The position numbers were made by a program, and so were the translations under genes. Below, one piece after another: positions 35,790 to 46,700 of a DNA stretch of 64,000 nt. The notes under the pieces were generated by a model that did no database searches, had not been told where the DNA came from, and was given only the letters and a program-made list of their open reading frames with translations. This stretch comes from Gracilimonas tropica DSM 19535. Lineage in GTDB: Bacteria > Bacteroidota > Rhodothermia > Balneolales > Balneolaceae. Numbering within the stretch: position 1 is the stretch's first letter; each line of letters opens with the position of its first letter. The stretch spans positions 62,001 through 126,000 of the forward strand of contig NZ_AQXG01000008.1 in assembly GCF_000375425.1 (NCBI RefSeq). Reading direction: 5' to 3'.

Positions 35790-37001
35790 ATGGCAGACGC
35801 ATTTATTATTGACGGAATCCGAACTCCTATTGGCAAATTAAAAGGAGCGCTCTCCCCCATTCGGGCCGATGATCTCGCAGCAATTCCTATCAAGGAGCTC
35901 ATCAAACGAAATCCTGAAATTGAGTTGGAAGCCATCGAAGATGTGATTCTTGGATGTGCCAATCAGGCGGGAGAAGATAACCGAAACGTAGCCCGAATGG
36001 CTTCGCTATTGGCAGGAATTCCAGTTTCAGTACCGGGTGAAACGGTGAACCGATTGTGTGCTTCCGGAATGAGTGCAACCGTGAAAGCCTATCACGCCAT
36101 CAAAGCCGGCGAAGGAGATCTGTTCATCACGGGTGGAGTCGAACACATGACGCGCGGTCCGATCGTTTTAGGAAAAGGATCCTCCCCTTATTCAGGAACC
36201 ACAGAAATGCATGATTCCACTTTTGGCTGGCGATTCATCAACCCGAAAATGGAAGAAATGTATGGCACCGATGGCATGGGCATGACCGCTGAAAATGTGG
36301 TCGAAAAATACAATATCAGCCGTGAGGATCAGGATAAATTTGCAGCGTGGAGTCAGCAGAAAGCCGGAGCCGCTCGTGATTCGGGAAGATTAGCCAAAGA
36401 AATTGTGCCGGTTGAAATTCCCCGCCGAAAACAAGATCCGCTTTTGTTTGAACATGATGAATTTATGCGTCCCGACACCACTCCCCAAGTGCTCTCCAAA
36501 CTGCGTCCCGCTTTCCGAAAAGATGGTTCTGTAACGGCCGGGAATGCTTCCGGACTGAATGACGGAGCCGGAGCCTTGTTAGTCGCTTCCGATCAGGCGG
36601 TTAAAGATTTTGGTTTGAAGCCGAAAGCACGAATTGTTGCCCATGCGGTTTCAGGAATAGAACCAAGAATTATGGGATTAGGTCCGGTTGAAGCAGCTCA
36701 AAAAGTATTAAAAAGGGCCGGAATGAAACTGGACGATATGGACGTCATCGAATTGAATGAAGCTTTCGCCGGACAATCCCTCGGTGTAACCCGATTGCTG
36801 GAAATGGATGATGATGACCCACGGCTCAACCCAAACGGCGGAGCGATTGCTTTGGGTCACCCATTGGGTATGACCGGTCAGCGATTGCTACAAACGGCCA
36901 CGGTCGAACTTCATGAAAAAGAATCTCACCAATATGCGCTTTGTATGTTGTGTGTAGGGGTTGGGCAAGGCATGGCGGTGATCCTTGAGAAGACAACTTA
37001 A
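35790..37001 (+). CDS. paaJ: 3-oxoadipyl-CoA/3-oxo-5,6-dehydrosuberyl-CoA thiolase PaaJ
   Basis: 403 residues, thiolase fold. Active residues: Cys90 (VNRLCASGM), His357 (ALGHPLGMTG) and Cys388 (MLCVGVGQG). The last motif reads CVGVGQG instead of the more common C-I/V-G-G-G-Q-G. It cleaves both the C8 and C6 3-oxoacyl-CoA intermediates, giving acetyl-CoA and succinyl-CoA. The short gap after paaI includes an ATTGAAGATT duplicate. Confidence 0.93.
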   Translation: MADAFIIDGIRTPIGKLKGALSPIRADDLAAIPIKELIKRNPEIELEAIEDVILGCANQAGEDNRNVARMASLLAGIPVSVPGETVNRLCASGMSATVKAYHAIKAGEGDLFITGGVEHMTRGPIVLGKGSSPYSGTTEMHDSTFGWRFINPKMEEMYGTDGMGMTAENVVEKYNISREDQDKFAAWSQQKAGAARDSGRLAKEIVPVEIPRRKQDPLLFEHDEFMRPDTTPQVLSKLRPAFRKDGSVTAGNASGLNDGAGALLVASDQAVKDFGLKPKARIVAHAVSGIEPRIMGLGPVEAAQKVLKRAGMKLDDMDVIELNEAFAGQSLGVTRLLEMDDDDPRLNPNGGAIALGHPLGMTGQRLLQTATVELHEKESHQYALCMLCVGVGQGMAVILEKTT

Positions 37002-37003
37002 TT

Positions 37004-37087
37004 TACCGCAGAGCTCGCAGAGCCTGCGCAAAAGACGCTAAGTTTTCTTTCTGCGAACTTTGCGAAACCTTAGCGCTCTTAACGGTT
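37004..37087. repeat. CTCTGCGGTTA-family inverted repeat (paaJ-paaY)
   Basis: TACCGCAGAGCTCGCAGAGC and GACGCTAAG on the left face GCGAAACCTTAGCGCTCTTA and ACGGTTA on the right. The element fills the gap between the paaJ stop and the paaY start. Confidence 0.7.
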
Positions 37088-37103
37088 ACAAAAAATGGTT
37101 CTT

Positions 37104-37697
37104 ATGGCAATTTATGAGTTTAATGGATATAAGCCTGTAGTTCACGAAACAGCATTCGTGCATCCTCAAGCAGCGGTTACGGGAAATGTGATCATCGGGA
37201 GGGATGTGTATATCGGTCCGGGAGCAGCTATTCGTGGCGACTGGGGCAAAATCGTGATCAAAGACGGATGTAATGTACAGGAAAATTGTACGATCCATAT
37301 GTTTCCGGGAGTTACGGTGACGTTAGAAGAATCGGCTCATGTAGGCCATGGAGCTATTATTCACGGAGCGCACCTTGGCGAAAACTGTTTGGTTGGTATG
37401 AATGCCGTGGTCATGGATAATGTGAAGGTTGGGAAAGAATCCATTATTGGGGCATTATCTTTTGTTCCGGAAGGTATGGAGATCCCGGATCGTAAAGTGG
37501 TCGTTGGAAACCCGGCAAAGGTCATAAAAGATGTTACCGATGAAATGGCTGCCTGGAAAACCAAAGGGACTGGATTATATCAACAGTTACCTGGTGAATT
37601 ACATAACACGCTAAAGGAATGCGAACCGCTTCGTGAAGTACCGGAAGATCGGGAAGATCAGAAGATGGGCTATGAGACGTGGGGGAAGACGAAGTAA
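37104..37697 (+). CDS. paaY: PaaY-like gamma-carbonic-anhydrase-type protein
   Basis: A 197-residue left-handed beta-helix hexapeptide-repeat protein with PaaY features: GDWGKIVIKDGCNVQENCTIHMFP, AHVGHGAIIHGAHLGENCLVGMNAVVMD and the His residues of the gamma-CA metal site. PaaY proteins have thioesterase activity on pathway by-products (family knowledge). I use the ATG at 37104 (MAIYEFNGYKPVV), which aligns with known PaaY starts; an upstream ATG at 37095 would add three residues. Confidence 0.9.
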   Translation: MAIYEFNGYKPVVHETAFVHPQAAVTGNVIIGRDVYIGPGAAIRGDWGKIVIKDGCNVQENCTIHMFPGVTVTLEESAHVGHGAIIHGAHLGENCLVGMNAVVMDNVKVGKESIIGALSFVPEGMEIPDRKVVVGNPAKVIKDVTDEMAAWKTKGTGLYQQLPGELHNTLKECEPLREVPEDREDQKMGYETWGKTK

Positions 37698-37725
37698 TTT
37701 TAAATTTTTAAATGCTAAATGTTAA

Positions 37726-39780
37726 ATGGGACGAGATAAGATTAAGGTAACGAGTTATATAAAAGGTGAGTGGATTGAGCAAGGGAAGGAAACCGACCTC
37801 ATCAGTGCAGTAACCAATGAGCCGGTTGCTCAGATGGTAGAAGCGGATATTAATTATAAATCAGCGCTGGAATATGCACGGACGGTGGGAGGACCTAAGC
37901 TTCGGGAAATGACCATTCACGAGCGGGCGTTCAAGATCAAGTTTTTGGGGCAGTATCTGATGGAGCGAAAGGAGAAGTATTATGAGATCTCCACGCATAC
38001 CGGGGCTACCCGTGCCGATTCCTGGATCGATATTGAAGGTGGTATCATCACGGCATTTGGCATTTCCAGTAAATCACGTCGCCATCTATCAGATCTTCCC
38101 TGGCATGTGGAAGGCGATACCGAGCGACTTTCCCGTAAAGGCTCTTTCATGGGGCAACATATTTGCGTTCCAAAGCATGGAGTAGCTGTTCATATTAATG
38201 CCTTTAACTTTCCGATCTGGGGAATGTTGGAGAAATTGGCTCCGGCTATTATTTCGGGGATGCCGGTGATCGTGAAGCCCTCTCCCATCGGGTCTTACCT
38301 TTCCTGGGAAGTCTTTAAGGATATCATTGAATCCGGAATGCTACCGGAAGGCTCGGTTCAGTATATCGCTGCGGATAAGCCCGGAGACCTGCTCGATCAC
38401 CTCAACAGTCAGGATTCTGTGGCTTTCACCGGTTCAGCCCTGACAGGTAAAAAACTGAAAGCTCATCCGAATATCATTGCCAATAATGTGTCTTTTAATC
38501 TTGAGGCGGATTCGCTGAACTGCTCTATTCTTGGGGAGGATGTCACGCCGGATATGGAGGAATTTGACCTTTTCATTAAAGAAGTGGCGCGAGAAATGAC
38601 GGTCAAAACCGGACAAAAGTGTACAGCCATTCGAAGAACCATTGTCCCGGAACATTTGGAAGAGAAAGTGATCGATGCCTTAAAAGCCCGATTGAAGAAA
38701 ACCACGATCGGCGATCCGGCTCAAAAAGAAACGAGAATGGGGCCGCTTGCCAGTTCTCTGCAGGCAGAACGATTTGAGGAGCAACTTCAGCAATTATCCG
38801 AGATCACCGAAACAGTTTATATGGCTGATGGCGATCAGAAAAATGCCTTCACCAATCCACGGGTACTTGTGTGTCACAAACCCATGCAGGTGGATGAGGT
38901 CCACCGATTGGAAGCATTCGGCCCTATGACCACCGTAATGCCTTACAAAACTGCTGAAGAAGCCATCGAGATCGCCAATAAAGCCAATGGTTCGTTGGTT
39001 GGATCTTTGTTTACAGCAGATGATGATCTTGCCCACAAAATAACCATGGGTTGTGCTCCCTACCACGGCCGGTTTATGGTGATCAACAAAAATTCGGCTG
39101 GGGAATCTACGGGACATGGTTCGCCTATCGCTTCATTAGTTCACGGCGGACCCGGTCATGCCGGCGGAGGTGAAGAGTTGGGCGGTGCTCGGGCCGTCCT
39201 TCACAATATGCAACGAATTGCATTACAGGGATCACCGACTACTTTGCGGAACATTGTGAAGCAGCACATAAAAGGAGCCGAAACCCGGGAATCTGAAAAA
39301 CATCCGTTCCAGAAATATTTTGAGGAACTGGAAATTGGGGAAGCATTCACCACCGATAAGCGAACCGTTACCGAAAAAGATGTGGAAGATTTTGCAGAAT
39401 TAAGTGGCGATCATTTTTACGCCCATACCGATCCTGAAGCTGCAGCTCGTTCCCTCTTTGGGAAGATCGTAGCCCATGGTTATTTCGTACTTTCCGCGAC
39501 AGCCGGTTTATTTGTGCACCCTGATGAAGGTCCCGTGATGCTGAATTACGGATTGGAAAATCTTCGATTTGTAGCACCGGTTGCTCCTGGAGATATCATT
39601 CAGGCCAAGTTGATCCTGAAGCGAAAGAATGTCCGCCAACAGAAGAAAGATGATCCATTCCCATTCGGCGTGGTGTATTGGGATGTGGAAGTGATGAATC
39701 AGCAGGATGTTTTGGTAGCCGAATACACCATCTTGACGCTGATGAAGCGGAAAAAGAAATTACCTATAGACGAAAAATAA
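37726..39780 (+). CDS. paaZ: Bifunctional oxepin-CoA hydrolase/aldehyde dehydrogenase PaaZ
   Basis: 684 residues, typical fusion length. The N-terminal aldehyde dehydrogenase (about 1-525) has FNLEADSLNCSIL and catalytic Cys299 in TGQKCTAIRRT. The C-terminal MaoC/hot-dog hydratase (about 545-680) has Asp562 and His567 in SGDHFYAHTDPEAA. The hydratase opens oxepin-CoA and the dehydrogenase oxidises the resulting semialdehyde. The short gap to paaY contains an AAATTTTTAAATGC repeat word. Confidence 0.95.
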   Translation: MGRDKIKVTSYIKGEWIEQGKETDLISAVTNEPVAQMVEADINYKSALEYARTVGGPKLREMTIHERAFKIKFLGQYLMERKEKYYEISTHTGATRADSWIDIEGGIITAFGISSKSRRHLSDLPWHVEGDTERLSRKGSFMGQHICVPKHGVAVHINAFNFPIWGMLEKLAPAIISGMPVIVKPSPIGSYLSWEVFKDIIESGMLPEGSVQYIAADKPGDLLDHLNSQDSVAFTGSALTGKKLKAHPNIIANNVSFNLEADSLNCSILGEDVTPDMEEFDLFIKEVAREMTVKTGQKCTAIRRTIVPEHLEEKVIDALKARLKKTTIGDPAQKETRMGPLASSLQAERFEEQLQQLSEITETVYMADGDQKNAFTNPRVLVCHKPMQVDEVHRLEAFGPMTTVMPYKTAEEAIEIANKANGSLVGSLFTADDDLAHKITMGCAPYHGRFMVINKNSAGESTGHGSPIASLVHGGPGHAGGGEELGGARAVLHNMQRIALQGSPTTLRNIVKQHIKGAETRESEKHPFQKYFEELEIGEAFTTDKRTVTEKDVEDFAELSGDHFYAHTDPEAAARSLFGKIVAHGYFVLSATAGLFVHPDEGPVMLNYGLENLRFVAPVAPGDIIQAKLILKRKNVRQQKKDDPFPFGVVYWDVEVMNQQDVLVAEYTILTLMKRKKKLPIDEK

Positions 39781-39782
39781 TT

Positions 39783-39863
39783 TAACCGCAAAGGACGCCA
39801 TGTTTGCGCTAAGTACGCTAAGTACATCGCGGTCCTTGCGAAATCTTAGCGCTCTCTGCGGTT
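39783..39863. repeat. CTCTGCGGTTA-family inverted repeat (paaZ-crotonase)
   Basis: TAACCGCAAAGGACGCC and TTTGCGCTAAG on the left pair loosely with CTTGCGAAATCTTAGCG and CTCTCTGCGGTTTA on the right. Same family as 37004-37087. Confidence 0.7.
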
Positions 39864-39888
39864 TATTAAACATATAGAATTAGGAAAC

Positions 39889-40653
39889 ATGTCAGAACAA
39901 AACGGAGCCGTAAACCTAAGTATCAACAATAATATCGGGACGATTGAATTCTATCACCCCAAAGGAAATTCGTTGCCCGGAGCTATCCTCAGAGAATTGG
40001 CCCAAACCATAACCGATGCCGGTGAAAATAATGAGATCAGAGTGATCGTAATCAAAAGCCGGGGCGATGGTGCTTTTTGCGCCGGGGCTTCATTTGATGA
40101 GCTGATCGCGATCGAAGATTACGATACAGGCAAAGAATTCTTCATGGGATTTGCACTCGTTCTGAATGCCATGCGTACCTGCCCAAAGCTGATCATCGTT
40201 CGGGTGCATGGAAAAACTGTAGGCGGTGGAGTGGGCATTGCATCTGCCGGTGATTACACCTTTGCCCATGAAAATGCATCGGTAAAACTGAGTGAGCTGG
40301 CCTTGGGAATCGGCCCGTTTGTAGTGGGACCGGCCGTTGAACGAAAAATTGGAACAAGTGCATTTTCAGCCATGGCCGTGGATGCCACTAATTGGTATGA
40401 TGCTAAATTTGCCCGGGAAAAAGGCATGTTCAATAAGGTCTTTGATTCGGTAGCCGACCTCGATCAAGCCGTAAAAGAACTGGCCGAACAGTTAGCAAAA
40501 AGCAGCCCCGATGCCATGAAAAACCTAAAGGCTGTTCTTTGGAAAGGTACCGACGATTGGGATCTGTTGCTGGAGCAACGGGCTGAGATCAGCGGACGAT
40601 TGGTGCTATCCGACTTCACCAAAAATTTTATCAAAAAGTTCAAAGAAAAGTAA
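39889..40653 (+). CDS. Enoyl-CoA hydratase/isomerase family protein, possible PaaF
   Basis: A 254-residue crotonase-fold protein with the oxyanion segments GAFCAGASFDEL and VHGKTVGGGVGIASAGDY and a Glu in the helix VKLSELALGIGP. Given its place at the end of the paa cluster and the absence of another candidate, it probably hydrates 2,3-dehydroadipyl-CoA (PaaF role). The loop after the first catalytic Glu (IGPFVVGPAVERKIG) differs from the usual PGAGGTQRL, so assignment rests mainly on context. It abuts a convergent histidine kinase gene with no intervening base. Confidence 0.72.
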   Translation: MSEQNGAVNLSINNNIGTIEFYHPKGNSLPGAILRELAQTITDAGENNEIRVIVIKSRGDGAFCAGASFDELIAIEDYDTGKEFFMGFALVLNAMRTCPKLIIVRVHGKTVGGGVGIASAGDYTFAHENASVKLSELALGIGPFVVGPAVERKIGTSAFSAMAVDATNWYDAKFAREKGMFNKVFDSVADLDQAVKELAEQLAKSSPDAMKNLKAVLWKGTDDWDLLLEQRAEISGRLVLSDFTKNFIKKFKEK

Positions 40654-43620
40654 TTACAGCTCTTTAGGTAAGGTAATCTTGAAGGTTGTTCCCTCATCAT
40701 TGAAGATCTCTATATCTCCTTTGATCTGGCTGGTGAGCGAATGAATAAGCGTGATACCCAACGAAGTCCGTTTTTTAATGATCAGTTCTTCGGATATACC
40801 TACACCATCATCTTTTACCTGAAGAAGATATCGATTGCCCACATATGGCCGGAATTCCACCCAAATATTCCCTTCTTTCAATTTATTGAAAGCGTGTTCG
40901 TAACAATTGCTGATCAATTCATTGAGAATCAAACCGCAAGGAATAGCGATGTTTACATTTAACTCGCCCGGCCGGATGTCCATATGCAATTTGATATCTT
41001 TATCCTGTCCCTGCATGGAAGCTGATATCCTGTGAATGAGGTCTTCCGCAAAGGCTTTAAAATCCACATCAGTAAGGGTTTTACTTTGATAGAGCTTTTC
41101 GTGGATGGAGGACATCGTTTGGATGCGCTGCTTGCTGTTTTCAATGGCAGCCTTTGCTTTTGCATCTTTAATCTTAAAACCTTGTAGCTCCAGAAGGCCT
41201 GAGATCACCGCCATATTATTTTTTACGCGATGATGTATTTCCTTGATCAATAACTCTTTCTCATCCAGGGCTTGCTTTAATTCGGAGGTTCTCTCTTCCA
41301 CCATTTTACGCAGGTTCTTCTTCTCGTAATACAAAAGAAACATTCGGACTTTGAGATACATCAACCCGCCAATCACAATTATTGCCAGCACATAGAACCA
41401 GGTTCTCTTCCAATAAGGTTTTTCGATTTCAATGGAAGCCAGGGTAACAGGCGCTCCCCATCCCGATTGAATACTCTTGGTTTGTACTTCCAATTGGTAT
41501 TGGCCGGGACTTAAGTTTGTGTAACTGAGTTCCGGCTGACCGTAACGTTGCTGCCACTCCTGCTCAAAACCCTTCAAACGATACCGAAAAAACACACGCT
41601 GTGGGTTTTCATAAAACAGTGATGCGATATTAAAAGCCACATTATTTTGGTTGTGAGCAAAAGCATGAGTTTCAGGATCACCCAAATCAACTTCTCGTCC
41701 ATTTACACTAAATGATTGAATGATTGGTTTGGGAGCTGGCTTCTGATATGGCTGGATATCACCTTCATATTTGATGAGTCCATGCGTGAAAGAGCCGAAC
41801 CAAAGATCCCCGTTATTATCCATGTGGGAAGCCATAAAATTCATTTCAACGCCTTTCCCAAAATCCTGAAGCGGGTAGAAAAACCCATTGATGACATTCC
41901 GCTTTTCTTTAGGTAAAGATGCCATCTTATGGTAATGCAAGCCTCCGCTTGTTCCCTGCCAGATATTACCTTCATTATCGAACTGTAAAAACTGGGTTTC
42001 TTTTAAAAATTCATCCGGTAAGGTGTAATTGTACAGAGCCTGAATCTGATCTTTTTCGTCAAAAGTAATTCTTGAAAAGCCAACATTAGTACCCACCCAG
42101 AAAGTACTGTCCCCGGATTGGGTAATGAAGTGCATCGATGAACCTTCAATACCATCCTCAAAAGAAAATGACCGAACTGAATCTCCTTCTACTTTATGAA
42201 TTCCCTGATCACTGACCGCCCAGATATTCGACTCAAAATCTTTGAACAACGACCACACAAAATTGTCTGCTAATCCCTGCTCTGAATTAAAACTCGTGAA
42301 TTCATTATTTTCATATTTCAAAAGGCCGGATTCTGTAGCAATCCATAAGGCACTCCCATCTACCAAAATATCCTGCAGCGCCCAATTTTTCAGGCCAATT
42401 TTAGCATCATAATCAGTAAAGTTTTGACCATCAAACTCTACCAACTGTGAGTAACTATTCTGTATCAATAAATTCCCATTAGACAACTGATCGATATCCC
42501 AAATCTCCTTGTAGTCCACCAATTCATTTGGTATTCGAAAATGTTGTGAATTACCTTCCTCGTTGAATTTGGTAAGACCTGTTTCCGTTCCCAGCCAAAG
42601 GCCTGCCTCATTGTCAAAGATCACATTCACTGACTCACCTAAAACAAAATCTGAATCCCTGTATATCCTGAATCCCCTGCTGCGGAGGATGTTAACTCCG
42701 TTTTCATCGGTAGCTACCCAAACCCGACCTTGATTATCTTCATGTAGGCTATACACGTAATTGGAACTCAAGCCATTACTTTTGTTGATGTGGGTATAAT
42801 TTTCTCCATCATACAGATAAATCCCATCACCTTCCGTCGCAATCCAGAGTGTCCCTGTTCCATCAACAAGCACAAAATATACATACTCCAAATCCTCACC
42901 GTTAATCGACTCTATGGCTTCCCATTTCTTTCCATCAAATACCGAAACACCGTTACTGGTGGAGGCCCATATATTCCCTTCGTCGTCTTCTGCAAAATTA
43001 TAGACCGATGCCCCGCTTAAGCCATCTTCTGTGGTTACCGTCCGGATAGTATCTCCTTCAAATATGGCAATTCCATTCCAGGTACCAATCCACACTTCGT
43101 CAGGCTCCTTATGAAACAAATTCCAGGTATAATCGGAAGGAAGCCCCTCCTCTTCAGTCAGCTGAATCATAGTCTCTTTATCCCAGATAAAAACCCCATG
43201 ACCATAGGTGGAAAACCATAACCTGCCATCAACTGATTCTGATACATGCATTACGGACAATGAATCCAATGCTGAGAGCTCCGGCAGATATCGTATGCTG
43301 TCACCTTCAAAGATTCCGACACCGGCTTCTTCAAACGTTATCCAAAAACGATCTTCAGAATCTATAAAAAGATCATATACAAGATCGCTGCGTAAACCGT
43401 GCTTGGTGGTATAGGAAGTTGGCTCCGTACCATCGTACCGCACCAAGCCTTCATAAGTGGAAAGCCAGATATAACCATTTTCATCCTGAAGCACATCTCC
43501 AATCTGGCCGGCGGGCAGACCTTCATTAGTCGATATTTTTTTGATATCGAAAGTCTGTGCCTTACTTGCTCCTGTACTCAGGATAGCAATAAAACCTAAT
43601 AAAACTATACTTTTATTCAC
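40654..43620 (-). CDS. Two-component propeller sensor histidine kinase
   Basis: A 988-residue sensor. It has a signal peptide (1-21, ending SKAQ), then about 14 WxSTxxGL-type propeller repeats forming a large periplasmic two-bladed sensor (about 25-650) and a Y_Y_Y domain (about 665-735). One transmembrane helix (about 743-765) is followed by a HisKA_2 dimerisation domain with KEIHHRVKNNMAV (His796/797) and a HATPase domain (NELISNCYEHAF, DDGVGI, SLGITLI). Unlike Bacteroides hybrid regulators it has no receiver or AraC domain, so it must signal to a separate regulator, not present here. Ligand unknown; proximity to the paa genes may be accidental. Confidence 0.9.
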   Translation of the reverse strand: MNKSIVLLGFIAILSTGASKAQTFDIKKISTNEGLPAGQIGDVLQDENGYIWLSTYEGLVRYDGTEPTSYTTKHGLRSDLVYDLFIDSEDRFWITFEEAGVGIFEGDSIRYLPELSALDSLSVMHVSESVDGRLWFSTYGHGVFIWDKETMIQLTEEEGLPSDYTWNLFHKEPDEVWIGTWNGIAIFEGDTIRTVTTEDGLSGASVYNFAEDDEGNIWASTSNGVSVFDGKKWEAIESINGEDLEYVYFVLVDGTGTLWIATEGDGIYLYDGENYTHINKSNGLSSNYVYSLHEDNQGRVWVATDENGVNILRSRGFRIYRDSDFVLGESVNVIFDNEAGLWLGTETGLTKFNEEGNSQHFRIPNELVDYKEIWDIDQLSNGNLLIQNSYSQLVEFDGQNFTDYDAKIGLKNWALQDILVDGSALWIATESGLLKYENNEFTSFNSEQGLADNFVWSLFKDFESNIWAVSDQGIHKVEGDSVRSFSFEDGIEGSSMHFITQSGDSTFWVGTNVGFSRITFDEKDQIQALYNYTLPDEFLKETQFLQFDNEGNIWQGTSGGLHYHKMASLPKEKRNVINGFFYPLQDFGKGVEMNFMASHMDNNGDLWFGSFTHGLIKYEGDIQPYQKPAPKPIIQSFSVNGREVDLGDPETHAFAHNQNNVAFNIASLFYENPQRVFFRYRLKGFEQEWQQRYGQPELSYTNLSPGQYQLEVQTKSIQSGWGAPVTLASIEIEKPYWKRTWFYVLAIIVIGGLMYLKVRMFLLYYEKKNLRKMVEERTSELKQALDEKELLIKEIHHRVKNNMAVISGLLELQGFKIKDAKAKAAIENSKQRIQTMSSIHEKLYQSKTLTDVDFKAFAEDLIHRISASMQGQDKDIKLHMDIRPGELNVNIAIPCGLILNELISNCYEHAFNKLKEGNIWVEFRPYVGNRYLLQVKDDGVGISEELIIKKRTSLGITLIHSLTSQIKGDIEIFNDEGTTFKITLPKEL

Positions 43621-43778
43621 GGTATAACCCCTAAGAATTTAACCGTGTAAAGATGGGGAATTAATTGACTATAAAAAATTAGTAGTTTTTTAGCCGTTTT
43701 GGTCTGTTAATCACTATTTACTACAATTGATTTTATGAATTGCTATACTCTGCCAAACTTCTAATCAACTTTTCTACT

Positions 43779-46700
43779 ATGCGATATCTTGCTTTCATTT
43801 TAACGCTGATTTTTGCCGGCACCCCCCTTTTTGCTCAAGAAAAAGAATGGGACGTTACCAACCCCGACCTGGGTGAAACAACTGAAGTCACATTTACCAC
43901 CGATGAAGGCACCTGGATGAATGTGGATGTGAGTCCCGATGGCAGCCAGATCGTATTTGACCTGTTAGGCGATATTTTTCTGTTGCCCATTGAAGGTGGC
44001 GAAGCTGAATTGCTGCGAGGCGGACATGCTTACGAAATTCAACCACGCTTTAGCCCGGATGGCTCCCAAATTCTGTTTACCAGCGATGCCGGTGGCGGCG
44101 ATAACATTTGGGTAATGGATGCGGATGGCGAAAATGCCAAACAGATCACCGACGAAAGCTTTCGACTTTTGAACAATGCTGTCTGGGCTCCGGATGGAGA
44201 ATATATTATCGCCAAGAAGCATTTTTCTTCTACGCGTTCTTTGGGAGCCGGTGAGATCTGGATGTACCACAAATCTGGCGGAGCAGGTATTCAATTAGTA
44301 GAAAAAGCCAACGAACAGCAGGACATCGGCGAACCCTGGGTTTCTCCGGATGGGCAGTATGTGTATTACAGTCAGGCCGTATATCCCGGCGGATATTTTC
44401 AGTATAACAAAGATCCAAATAGCCAGATCTATGTGATTCGTCGCTATGATCGTGAGACTGGCGATATCGAAACGGTAACCGGTGGAAATGGTGGGGCGAT
44501 CCGGCCTCAGGTTTCTCCCGATGGTGAAACGCTGGCTTTTGTAAGACGAGTTCGCACCAAGTCTGTACTCTTTTTGCGGGATCTGGATACAGGACGCGAA
44601 TGGCCTGTGTATGAAGATCTAAGCAAAGACATGCAGGAAGCATGGGCTATTTTTGGCCCCAATGCCAATTTTAACTGGATGCCCGACAATCAGCATATCA
44701 TTATCTGGGCAAACGGGAAGATCAACAAGATCAATACCGAAACCCATGAGGCAGAAGTCATTCCTTTTGAAGTGGAATCTTCGCACGAGATCGTGAAAGC
44801 CGCTCGCTTTAAGCAAGAGGTTGCTCCAGATAAATTTACCGTAAAAGCCGTTCGTCATTTAAAAACCTCACCTGATGGAGATCGTGTGGTATGGAATGCG
44901 GCCGGATACCTCTGGATCAAAGAACTCCCCAATGGAACACCCAGGAGATTGACATCCGGATCTGATTTTGAGTTCGAGCCGGCCTTCTCTCCCGACGGAC
45001 GATCACTCGCTTACGTTACCTGGAGTGATGAAGAGATGGGTGCCATCAACGTGATTGAATTCAATCGCCGTGGAAATGCGGGTTCTCCCCAAAAGATAAC
45101 AACCGAAAAAGGCATTTATCGTGAACCGTCTTTTGCTCCGAATGGCCGAACCATTGTATTTCGTAAAGAAAGCGGCAATGGTCAGCAAGGATTTATACAT
45201 ACCTTGAATCCCGGAATTTATACGATTTCGGCCAATGGAGGTGAAAGTACTATGATCACCGATGAAGGTGCGCTCCCGAAATTCAGTCCGGATGGAAGCC
45301 GTATTTTTTATCAAACCGGTGGATACATTTTTGGAGCCATTGATAAAGCTTACAAGAGCGTAAATTTGCGGGGTGAAGATGAGATCACGCATTTCACTTC
45401 GAGCTATGGGCATGAATTCGCTCCAAGTCCCGATGGCAAATGGATGGCGTTTTCTAATCTTCATAAAGTATACCTGGCTCCCATCCCCAAAACCGGAAAA
45501 ACGATAGAGTTGAACCCAAACACCAAAGCCATTCCGGTGAAGCAGATCTCGGAGGAAGCAGGGTATCACATGCACTGGTCGGATGACAGCCAAAAAATTC
45601 ACTGGACGCTCGGTGAAGAATATTTCACTGTTGACCTGAAAGACACGTTCGGTTTTGTGGATGGGGCTCCTGAAGAACTCCCTGAGCCTCCGGCTGAAGG
45701 CATTCACCTGGGACTTGAACTTGAAACCTATGTACCTGAAGGAACCATCGCCTTCACCAACGCGCGCATTATCACCGTGAATGATGACAATGAGGTGATT
45801 GAAAACGGAACTATCGTAGTCGAAGGAAATCGCATCGTTTCACTAGGAACTGATGTAGAAGTCCCATCCGGCGCCAAAGTGATTGACGCCTCTGGAAAAA
45901 CCATCATGCCGGGTATCGTGGATGTGCATGCTCATATTGGAAACTTCCGATTGGGAACCAGTCCGCAGCAACAGTGGGAATATTATGCAAACCTCGCTTA
46001 TGGAGTAACGACTGCACACGATCCTTCTTCGAATTCAGAAATGATCTTTTCTCATTCAGAAGCTGTGAAAGCCGGAAATATGGTAGGACCGCGTATTTTC
46101 TCAACGGGAATCATTCTGTATGGAGCCGATGGTTCTATCAAAACCGAAATCAACAGTTATGAAGACGCACTGTTTGCCCTCGAACGAACCAAAGCCTGGG
46201 GCGCCTTTTCAGTGAAAAGCTATAATCAGCCGCGAAGAAATCAGCGGCAGCAGGTGATGAAAGCCGCCAAAGAACTCGAAATGATGGTAATGCCGGAAGG
46301 TGGTTCTACCTTCACACACAACATGAGTATGATCCTGGATGGACACACAGGTATCGAGCATAACATTCCGGTAGCTCCGCTTTATAATGATGTTGTTCAA
46401 CTGTGGGCAGGAAGTGAAACCGGTTACACCCCAACGCACGTTGTGAATTATGGAAGCATGAGTGGTGAGTATTATTGGTATCAGAAAAATAATGTGTGGG
46501 AAAACGAGCGACTGCTGACTTTCACTCCGCGCAGTGTGATCGATCCACGGTCTCGCCATCGTACGATGATTCCGGATGAAGAATACGAGAATGGTCATAT
46601 TCTAACCGCAGAATCAGATAAGAAATTAGCCGATGCCGGAGTAAAAGTGAACCTTGGAGCACACGGTCAGCTTCAGGGACTGGGCGCCCATTGGGAACTC

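Noticed and set aside
29057-40653. Repeated words in the gaps as a CRISPR array
   Set aside because: Repeats are degenerate, inverted and without regular unique spacers, and no cas genes are present.
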